Source of the DNA: Clostridiales bacterium CCNA10
GTDB taxonomy: Bacteria; Bacillota; Clostridia; Oscillospirales; Oscillospiraceae
NCBI GenBank assembly: GCA_003573975.1
Contig: AP018533.1
Location: forward strand, 3,410,319 to 3,474,318
Length of the DNA stretch: 64,000 bases
Direction of reading: 5' to 3'
A model generated the notes under the pieces. It did no database searches. It saw only the letters and a program-made list of their open reading frames with translations, and was not told where the DNA came from. The translations under genes were made by a program, and so were the position numbers. Positions within the stretch are counted from its first letter, which is position 1. Each line of letters begins with the position of its first letter. This document shows, piece after piece, positions 57,971 to 64,000 of this stretch.

Positions 57971-58945
57971 TTAAACAAAGAGTTCGGGGACGACGCGGCT
58001 GACCTGGGCCCGCTCCATCTCCCCGGTGACCTGGAAAAGAAGCTCCATAAAATACTTGGCGTAGTGGGTAAGATAGCGCTGCCTGTGCCGCAGGAGGGAC
58101 AGGGTCTGGACAATGGGCGCCCCCTGGTCCATGAGAGGGAAAATGTTGAGCTGATCCCCCAGGACCGAGGCGTTCGCCACAATGCCCACCTGGGTACAGT
58201 AGCAGGCGGCCATTCCCTGGGCGCACAGAGGGAGGATGTGGCGGGTGGCCGTCCCGGTAAAGGGGACGGCGGGGTGCACCTGCTCCCGGGTGAAGTATTC
58301 CCGCATCCGCTGGCCCAGCCGGTTATCCATCAGGGCGAAGGGCAGCCGGGCGAAGTCCCGGACCGAGGCCCCCTGGAGAGAGCGCAGCTTGATGCCCCGG
58401 ACCTCGTCCGGGGAGTAGTACTGCCGCAGCAGGCTCTCCGGGACACAGAGGTAGACCTGCTCCTGGTACAGCTGCTGCTCCAGCAGGTCCGGGCTGTACG
58501 AGCCGGAGAGGACCACGGCGAAGTCCAGTTCTCCGTTGGACACCATAGCCTCCAGCTGGGTGGAGAGGGCGTCGGAAAAACGGACCTCCACCAGCGGATA
58601 GCGGCGGTGGAAGTCGGGCAGCAGCTGGGAGAGGATCCAGGCCCCCCGCATGGTGCCCGCCCCCAGCTTCAGCGTGCCCCGCTCCTGCTGCTCGATGTCG
58701 GAGAGGATGTCCTCCAGGTTCCGCTCCTCCTTCCCCACCACCTGGGCAAAGGAGAGGACGAACTCCCCCGCGCAGGTGAGGGACAATGTTGGCTTCCGGT
58801 ACAGCAGGGGGCAGCCGTAGTGCTGCTCCAGGCGGTGGATGTGGTTGCTGAGGGTCTGCTGGGAGATATACAGCCGCTGGGCCGTCCGGGTCATGTTCAG
58901 GTCCTTGGACAGCTCCTGAAAATAGTAGAGACTGACGAGATCCAT
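57971..58945 (-). CDS. LysR-family transcriptional regulator
   Basis: A 324-residue LTTR: N-terminal winged helix (LVSLYYFQELSKDLNMTRTAQRLYISQQTLSNHIHRLEQHYG) and a two-lobed effector domain (GTLKLGAGTMRGAWILSQLLPDFHRRYP). It is divergent from the dehydrogenase-RraA-transporter operon with 150 bp between, the standard LTTR layout, so that operon is its likely target, with an organic acid as coinducer. Confidence 0.93.
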   Translation of the reverse strand: MDLVSLYYFQELSKDLNMTRTAQRLYISQQTLSNHIHRLEQHYGCPLLYRKPTLSLTCAGEFVLSFAQVVGKEERNLEDILSDIEQQERGTLKLGAGTMRGAWILSQLLPDFHRRYPLVEVRFSDALSTQLEAMVSNGELDFAVVLSGSYSPDLLEQQLYQEQVYLCVPESLLRQYYSPDEVRGIKLRSLQGASVRDFARLPFALMDNRLGQRMREYFTREQVHPAVPFTGTATRHILPLCAQGMAACYCTQVGIVANASVLGDQLNIFPLMDQGAPIVQTLSLLRHRQRYLTHYAKYFMELLFQVTGEMERAQVSRVVPELFV

Positions 58946-59095
58946 GGGAAGCCTCCCTGTCCAGCTACAAAATTTCTTTGTCGAAAAATGAAAAAATCTC
59001 TGTTTGATTTTTGGCCTTGTTCATATTACCATGATTTTAACGGAAACGCAAATGATTTTATGAAAAATATACAGGACCAATGAGGAGGAGTTTTT
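58946..59095. promoter_or_regulatory. Divergent LysR/operon control region
   Basis: 150 bp, markedly AT-rich. It must hold both promoters and the LysR sites, but I cannot fix -10/-35 elements with confidence. Confidence 0.5.
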
Positions 59096-60067
59096 ATGGC
59101 AATCCGAGTGCTGCTTCCCCAGCCCATTTTGCCGGCTGGCTATGAATATCTGCGGGAGCACGGCTACGAGGTGGTGGACGGCCGCGGCTTTACCGAGGAG
59201 GACATCATCGCGGACATCGGAGACTGTGACGCGATCATCGTTCGAACGGCGAAGATCACGGAGAAGATTTTGGATGCGGCCCCCAAGCTGAAGATCCTGG
59301 CCCGCCACGGCGCGGGCTATGACGGAGTAGACCTGAAGGCGGCCCGGAAGCATGGCGTGCTGGTATGCACCGCCGGCGGGGCCAACGCCATCTCGGTGGC
59401 GGAACTGACCATCTTCTATATGCTCTACTGCTCCCGGAACTTCAAGAAGGTGCAGAGCCTGTACCTGGAGGACTACCGCCAAGCCAAGATGGGTGTCCCC
59501 AAGACGGAGCTGGAGGGCAAGACCCTGGGCCTGGTGGGTCTGGGCAACATCGGCAAGCTGGTGGCGAAGAAGGCCGCCCTGGGCTTCGATATGACGGTGC
59601 TGGCCTACGATCCCTTTGCTAAAAAGGAGGGCCTGCCTGAGTACATCCAGCTGGTGGAGGAGCGGGACGAGATCTTCACCAAAAGCGACTACGTCTCTCT
59701 CCACGTCCCCGCCACCCCTGAGACGGTCCACTCCATCAGCGACCGTGAGTTCGACCTGATGAAGGAGACCGCGTACCTCATCAACGCCGCCCGGGGCTCC
59801 ATCGTGGACGAGCCCGCCCTGATCCGGGCCCTGGAGGCCGGAAAGATCGCCGGGGCCGGCCTGGATACCCTGGAGAAGGAGCCCATCGATCCCAGCAATC
59901 CCCTGGTGTCCATGGACAACGTGCTCACCGCCCCCCACATCGGCGGCGCCACCAAGGAGGCGTCCAGCCGTTCCTCCGTGGCCTGCGCCCAGGCCATCGA
60001 CGACTACTTCTCCGGCCGGACTCCCAAGTTCGTGGTGCCCGAGCTGCGGGACCTGATCCAGAAGTAA
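59096..60067 (+). CDS. D-isomer-specific 2-hydroxyacid dehydrogenase
   Basis: A 323-residue NAD-dependent enzyme of the SerA-like family. NAD-binding GLGNIGKLVAKKAALG, the LARHGAGYDGVDLKAA substrate loop, NAARGSIVDEPAL with catalytic Arg, and APHIGGATKEAS with the catalytic His. Without the ACT regulatory domain it is not a classic serine-pathway SerA. Context with RraA and dicarboxylate-type transporters suggests oxidation or reduction of an imported 2-hydroxy acid. RBS GAGGAGG upstream. Confidence 0.92.
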   Translation: MAIRVLLPQPILPAGYEYLREHGYEVVDGRGFTEEDIIADIGDCDAIIVRTAKITEKILDAAPKLKILARHGAGYDGVDLKAARKHGVLVCTAGGANAISVAELTIFYMLYCSRNFKKVQSLYLEDYRQAKMGVPKTELEGKTLGLVGLGNIGKLVAKKAALGFDMTVLAYDPFAKKEGLPEYIQLVEERDEIFTKSDYVSLHVPATPETVHSISDREFDLMKETAYLINAARGSIVDEPALIRALEAGKIAGAGLDTLEKEPIDPSNPLVSMDNVLTAPHIGGATKEASSRSSVACAQAIDDYFSGRTPKFVVPELRDLIQK

Positions 60068-60107
60068 ATCCCTTCGTGTGTACGAGTTTTGAAAGGAGCA
60101 ATCTGAA

Positions 60108-60809
60108 ATGAGTGTAGGAAAACGGATCTTTTTGAAGCGTGAGATGCCCGATCCGGAGGTAATGGCCCAGTTTAAGTCCATCCCGGCCTCCAACACTGCC
60201 GACGTGATGGGCCGCAGCTGCGCCATGAACCCCCGGATCCACCTGGTGAGCAAGCCCAAGGCGCAGATGATGGCTGGCCCCGCCTATACGGTGAAGTGCC
60301 GTGCGGGGGACAATCTGACCCTCCACGCCGCCCTGAACTACTGTCAGGAGGGCGACGTGCTGGTGGTGTCCAACGAGGAGGACGACACCCGCGCCCTGAT
60401 GGGTGAGATCATGATGGCGTATCTCAAGTATACGAAGAAGATCGCCGGCATCGTGCTGGACGGCCCCATCCGCGACATCGATGAGATCGGGAACTGGGAT
60501 TTTCCCGTCTACTGCACGGGAACCACTCCGGGCGGCCCCTACAAGGAGGGCCCCGGTGAGATCAACGTGCCCATCGCCTGCGGCGGCGTGAGCGTCAACC
60601 CCGGCGACATCATCCTGGCCGACCCGGACGGCGTCATCGTCATTCCCCGGAAGGACGCCCCCGTCATCCTGGAGGACGCCAAGAAGTTCCAGGCTGCCGA
60701 TGAGAAGAAGCTGGCCGCCGCCAAGAATGGCACCGCCAACCGCGCCTGGGTGGAAAAGAGCCTGGCGGAAAAAGGCTACGAGATCATCGACGACGTGTAC
60801 CACGCGTAA
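60108..60809 (+). CDS. RraA-family protein (4-hydroxy-4-methyl-2-oxoglutarate aldolase type)
   Basis: A 233-residue RraA-like/DlpA protein. The fold includes both RNase E inhibitors and pyruvate aldolases/oxaloacetate decarboxylases of the HMG/CHA class. Here NTADVMGRS, AGPAYTVKC and the IAGIVLDGPIRDIDEI segment, which carries the R and D of the aldolase metal site, plus GDIILADPDGVIVIPRK support the enzyme role. Being in an organic-acid operon points the same way. GAAAGGAG before the ATG. Confidence 0.9.
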   Translation: MSVGKRIFLKREMPDPEVMAQFKSIPASNTADVMGRSCAMNPRIHLVSKPKAQMMAGPAYTVKCRAGDNLTLHAALNYCQEGDVLVVSNEEDDTRALMGEIMMAYLKYTKKIAGIVLDGPIRDIDEIGNWDFPVYCTGTTPGGPYKEGPGEINVPIACGGVSVNPGDIILADPDGVIVIPRKDAPVILEDAKKFQAADEKKLAAAKNGTANRAWVEKSLAEKGYEIIDDVYHA

Positions 60810-60886
60810 GAGAGACGCGTTATCTGCCCGTCCCCGCCCGCTGAGACTGGCGGGGACGGAGTTCAACAGATAAAGGAGAGAAAAAT

Positions 60887-62239
60887 ATGGGACCCGGATT
60901 GACTGCATTGCTGGTTTTTATCGCACTGATCATCATTTGGGCCGTGGTACTCAAGCGCAATATCGTGGAGGCCGCCATTCTCAGCCTGATCATTCTGCCG
61001 TTCTTCGGCGGCGTGGACCAGGCCCCCAGTCTGATGTCCGGCGCGATCAAGTATGTTCTGAACTATGAGGTGCTGTACGCATCCCTGGCCTTTATTGTTA
61101 TGGCATTTCTCCTCCAGCATTCCAATGTACTGGATGGTATGCTGCACATCTTCACCCGCCTGTTCGGGCGGCTGAAGGGCGGCCCCGCCTATGTCAACAC
61201 CGCGATTTCCTCCGCCCTGGGCTGTATGTCCGGCGGAAACACCCCCAACGCCGCAACTGCCGGCGCGTTCACCGCCGAGTGGCTGCTGAAGTCCGGCTGG
61301 AACCGGGAGCAGGCGGCCACCCTGATCGCCGCCAACGGCGGCCTGGGCGCCGGCTTTCCCCCCTGCGCCGGCCTGTTCATTGTGCTGGGCTTTCCCACGG
61401 TGGCCGGGATCGTGGAGGAAGGGGCGTTATACATCGCCCTGCTGGTCACCGGCCTGTATCAGGTCGCGTGGCGTCTGGTCTATATCCACTATGTGGTGCG
61501 TAAGAACCACATCCAGCCCACTCTGGTGGGTGAGCAGGAGCCCATCTCGGAAGTATTCCGCAAGCATGGCATCTGTATGACCCTTTTCCTGGGCGCAGTC
61601 ATCCCCGTGCTCCTCACCATGGGCCCCCTGAACAAAGCCCTGGCCGGCCGCTCCGAGGCCTGGGAGGGCGCGATGGACAGCGTCAACCTGCTGGTTTGGC
61701 TGCCTACTCTGATGATCTGCATCATCCTGCTTCTGGATGGCAGGAACATCGTGAAAAAGTTCTCCTCCTGGGAGGATTTCGTCAAAAAATTCATCCCCCA
61801 TATCGCCAACACGGGCGGCCTGCTGTTCTTTATCTTTGCGGTGAGCAACATCATCACCAAGCTGGGCCTGGGCGATGATGTGGTGTCCGTTCTGGACAAG
61901 ATGAACCTGTCCCCCATTGTGACTCTGATCGTGGTCTATGTGCTGGTGGCTGTGGTCGCCGGACCTCTATCCTCCACCGCGACTCTGACCGCCGTAGGCG
62001 TGGTGGGTCACGCCATCCTGGTGGGCGTCGGCTTCGATCCCCTGACGACCGCCGCCGCTCTGCTGATGATCTCCTCCACCGAGGGCGCTTCTCCCCCCGC
62101 TTCTGGCGCACTGTTCGTGGCCTGCGGCCTCACCGAGTGCGACCCGCCCAAGATCTATATGCCTCTGATCAACTGGTTTGTGGCTCCTATTGTGGTAATG
62201 GGCTGTCTGGTTGCCACAGGGATCCTGCCGGTACCCTAA
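60887..62239 (+). CDS. TRAP-type large permease (DctM-like)
   Basis: A 450-residue membrane protein with about eleven helices, of the ion-transporter superfamily that includes TRAP large subunits: CMSGGNTPNAATAGAFTAEWLLKSG and GGLGAGFPPCAGLFIVLGFP in the first half, and SSTEGASPPASGALFVACG in the second. No extracytoplasmic DctP binding protein is encoded nearby, so either it is encoded elsewhere or the permease works alone. The following 75-residue protein could be its small subunit. AAGGAGAG before the ATG. Confidence 0.82.
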   Translation: MGPGLTALLVFIALIIIWAVVLKRNIVEAAILSLIILPFFGGVDQAPSLMSGAIKYVLNYEVLYASLAFIVMAFLLQHSNVLDGMLHIFTRLFGRLKGGPAYVNTAISSALGCMSGGNTPNAATAGAFTAEWLLKSGWNREQAATLIAANGGLGAGFPPCAGLFIVLGFPTVAGIVEEGALYIALLVTGLYQVAWRLVYIHYVVRKNHIQPTLVGEQEPISEVFRKHGICMTLFLGAVIPVLLTMGPLNKALAGRSEAWEGAMDSVNLLVWLPTLMICIILLLDGRNIVKKFSSWEDFVKKFIPHIANTGGLLFFIFAVSNIITKLGLGDDVVSVLDKMNLSPIVTLIVVYVLVAVVAGPLSSTATLTAVGVVGHAILVGVGFDPLTTAAALLMISSTEGASPPASGALFVACGLTECDPPKIYMPLINWFVAPIVVMGCLVATGILPVP

Positions 62240-62258
62240 CAAATAGGAGGAAATAACG

Positions 62259-62486
62259 ATGCAAAAAGTATTTCATATCCTGATCGCTTTGGGCCTGGCC
62301 ATTTTTGGAATCGGTTCTGTGATCTTTGTCCTGGGCCAGGCTGTGTGCTTGATCGCCGGAATGCCCGAGATGGTCACCATGATCGAGACCACAGTGGACG
62401 CGGTGATTTTCCCCGCCATCGCCTTGACCGGCCTGCTGAGCTTTATTTATGGCTGTATCTGGAAGAAGTCCAAGAAGCAGGACTGA
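62259..62486 (+). CDS. Small two-helix membrane protein, likely permease partner
   Basis: A 75-residue protein: helix 1 (about 6-33), a short loop with MPEMVTMIETTVDA, helix 2 (about 48-66) and a lysine-rich tail KKSKKQD. It starts 19 bp after the permease stop with AGGAGG. True DctQ proteins have four helices, so this is a shorter companion of unknown role. Confidence 0.75.
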   Translation: MQKVFHILIALGLAIFGIGSVIFVLGQAVCLIAGMPEMVTMIETTVDAVIFPAIALTGLLSFIYGCIWKKSKKQD

Positions 62487-62516
62487 TCCCTGAGGCGACA
62501 GCTATGTTTCCCCTTT

Positions 62517-62556
62517 CCGGGCCGGATGCGTCCATCGTGTCCGGCCCGGTTTTATT
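62517..62556 (+). terminator. Terminator after the TRAP-type genes
   Basis: CCGGGCCGGA (62517-62526) and TCCGGCCCGG (62540-62549) pair, followed by TTTTATT. It separates the first four genes from the DASS permease. Confidence 0.8.
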
Positions 62557-62698
62557 AGGCGGCAGAGAGGATATCCATCCTGCGGTATCCGGCTGGCCGG
62601 CTATTATCAGGCAGAATATTTGAATGGCCCCCCGCAGGCTGTGTCCCGCAAAGCGGCGCATCCGACCGGACCCGCCGCGTCCAAGTCAGGATCGAAGC

Positions 62699-62731
62699 CG
62701 GTTCCCTGTCCGTTCCGTACGGACAGGGAAC
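62699..62731 (+). other. Perfect hairpin in the leader of the DASS permease
   Basis: GGTTCCCTGTCCGT and ACGGACAGGGAACC form a 14-bp stem around TCCGT. No T-run, so it is not a standard terminator. It lies 42 bp before the permease start and may stabilise or control the mRNA. Confidence 0.6.
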
Positions 62732-62772
62732 CTTGCTGAGATAGGAAAATTTACAAAAAAAGGAGAGCTAAA

Positions 62773-64000
62773 ATGAGTCCCATTTCCATTGCGCTGATCA
62801 TTCTGGCGGTCACCGTCATCCTGTTTATCTGGGAGCCCGTTCCCATCATCGTCACCGCCATCGGCGCTTCTATCGCCTTTGCCTATACAGGTTTGATCGA
62901 TGTGAGCGACATCTTCGCCGGCTATAACAGCACCACCATCGTCCTGCTGGCCGGCATGATGGTCATCGGCTCCTCCCTGTTCCATGCCGGTATTACTGAT
63001 CTGATCGGTGAGAAAATGGTCCGTGTCACGGGAAAAAGTGAGCGAAATATCATCCTTGCAACGCTGGTTGTGTCTTGTATCCTCAGCTCCGTGTGCAGCA
63101 ACATCGGCGTGATGACTGCCATGGCCCCCCTGGTCACCGCTATGTGTATCGCCGCCGGGGTCGGTCCCTCCAAGGCCCTGCTGGCTCTGCTGTTCGGCGC
63201 CCAGTTCGGCGGCTTTGTCACCCTGGTGGGTGTGGGCTCCAACGCCACCGCCAACAGTGTGATGAGCGATCTGGGCATCACCCCCTTCGGCTTCTTCAGC
63301 ATTACCCCCTTCGGCATTGGCGTGTGTATTCTGGGCACCCTGTATTTCACCTTTATCGGGTGCAGGATGATCCCGGATACCGGCTATGTCCCTGAGTTTG
63401 CCAAGACCGAAAAGAAGACCCTGGACAAGAAGAAGGCCGCCATCTCCGTAGTAACTCTGCTGTGTGTTCTGGTGGTAATCGCCGCCAGCCCGGCTAATAT
63501 GCCCATGCATGTGGCCGCTGTGATCGGCGCTCTTGTCATTGTGGGCACCAAGTGTATGTCCGTTCAGGAAGCCATCAAGGCCATCGACTGGAACTGTATG
63601 CTGCTGGTGGGCTCCCTGACCGCCATCTCCACCGGCTTTAAGAACAGCGGCGCAGGCGATGCCGTGGCCGAGCTGATCCTGAAGATCCTGGGCAACGATC
63701 CCAGCCCCTTCATGGTCACCACCGTCATCTTCTTCTCCGCCGCCATCCTGACCCAGTTCATGTCCAATATCCCCTCCATCATGCTGTTCCTGCCTATCGG
63801 CATTTCCATCGCTGAGCAGATCGGCGTCAGCCCCTATCCGGTTGCCATGACCATCACCCTGGCGGGCGCGGCCTCTTACGCCACCCCCTTCGCCGCACCC
63901 CAGAACATGATGACGGTGGGCTGGACCCAGTATAAGTTCGTGGACTTCTGCAAGATCGGTCTGCCCATGCTGCTAGTCACTTATGTGGTGGTGGCCGCGC
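62773..64000 (+). CDS. DASS/SLC13-family anion permease, 5' part
   Basis: 409 codons are visible with no stop, so the gene runs past the window. ATG at 62773 behind AAAGGAG. About nine membrane helices can be read. The family halves are similar: SSVCSNIGVMTAMAPLV, and TQFMSNIPSIMLFLPIGISIAEQIG, each with the SNx/T motif that binds Na+ and the carboxylate. Members import di- or tricarboxylates or sulfate. Here it is a second carrier in the same operon-like run as the TRAP-type permease, but with a terminator between. Confidence 0.88.
   Translation, partial: MSPISIALIILAVTVILFIWEPVPIIVTAIGASIAFAYTGLIDVSDIFAGYNSTTIVLLAGMMVIGSSLFHAGITDLIGEKMVRVTGKSERNIILATLVVSCILSSVCSNIGVMTAMAPLVTAMCIAAGVGPSKALLALLFGAQFGGFVTLVGVGSNATANSVMSDLGITPFGFFSITPFGIGVCILGTLYFTFIGCRMIPDTGYVPEFAKTEKKTLDKKKAAISVVTLLCVLVVIAASPANMPMHVAAVIGALVIVGTKCMSVQEAIKAIDWNCMLLVGSLTAISTGFKNSGAGDAVAELILKILGNDPSPFMVTTVIFFSAAILTQFMSNIPSIMLFLPIGISIAEQIGVSPYPVAMTITLAGAASYATPFAAPQNMMTVGWTQYKFVDFCKIGLPMLLVTYVVVAA

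Noticed and set aside
62686..63510. Minus-strand frame opposite the DASS permease
   Set aside because: His/Asp/Gly-rich complement of a real membrane protein gene that is open on the plus strand to the window edge.

Overview
The window is GC-rich chromosomal DNA from a spore-forming Clostridia bacterium. The inference is Oscillospiraceae of the Flavonifractor/Pseudoflavonifractor/Lawsonibacter type. It rests on spoIID, DUF1540, DUF3048 and U32/DUF3656 proteins, frequent GTG/TTG starts behind strong AGGAGG sites, and families of small palindromic repeats. Most of it is ordinary core genome in short tightly packed operons, interrupted by three insertion sequences, one RAYT-type transposase and REP-like palindrome clusters.

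Layout. 1-577: 3' end of a probable zinc peptidase. 735-9954 (minus): envelope and housekeeping block zapA, U32 peptidase, dut, DUF2262, maf, mreC, mreD, PBP2 (mrdA), mrp. 10134-14474: sfsA, SseB-like, small and membrane proteins, DUF1540, DUF3048 lipoprotein. 14573-17660: IclR regulator divergent from a KDPG aldolase-VOC fusion and kdgK, with two inverted copies of one operator between them. 17754-19646: LTA-synthase-like enzyme. 19871-21420: decaying metal-cluster island (NifX-like, broken NifX-like, DUF134 regulator, beheaded 4Fe-4S protein) cut by an IS1182-type element (21421-22936). 23009-26025: CorA-like transporter and a two-component system. 26197-30942: polyphosphate-polymerase (VTC) gene, DUF4956 and a lipoprotein, split by an IS110 element. 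31396-34923: thiN, nucleotidyltransferase, NYN/OST-HTH protein, small exported protein, signal peptidase. 35106-40525: YhaN/YhaO-like ATPase and nuclease, ymdB, spoIID. 40602-42081: second IS1182-type copy, probably defective, then tRNA-Ser(CGA). 42428-52271: pyrE, radC-like, SOS-controlled uvrB with a duplicated 3' tail, RAYT transposase, ybaK, small genes, uvrA. 52272-57918: REP-like clusters, small genes, recD2, metallopeptidase. 57971-64000: LysR regulator divergent from a catabolic and transport operon (2-hydroxyacid dehydrogenase, RraA-like, TRAP-type large permease, small partner, DASS/SLC13 permease) that runs off the window.

How the genes work together. The left block supports cell elongation and division. 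14.5-17.7 kb is a 2-keto-3-deoxygluconate branch feeding lower Entner-Doudoroff reactions. uvrB and uvrA lie 3.4 kb apart, and uvrB carries a textbook LexA-type box. The rightmost operon looks like uptake and oxidation of a hydroxy or dicarboxylic acid. The most unusual signals are: hairpins within 1-2 nt of every IS1182 end, with an orphan copy of the terminal motif beside a third terminator; a RAYT gene with two inverted REP palindromes inside its own reading frame, plus about seven related palindromes within 9 kb; a 76-bp duplication of the uvrB 3' end around a hairpin-rich insert; and a probable bridge-RNA region upstream of the IS110 recombinase.
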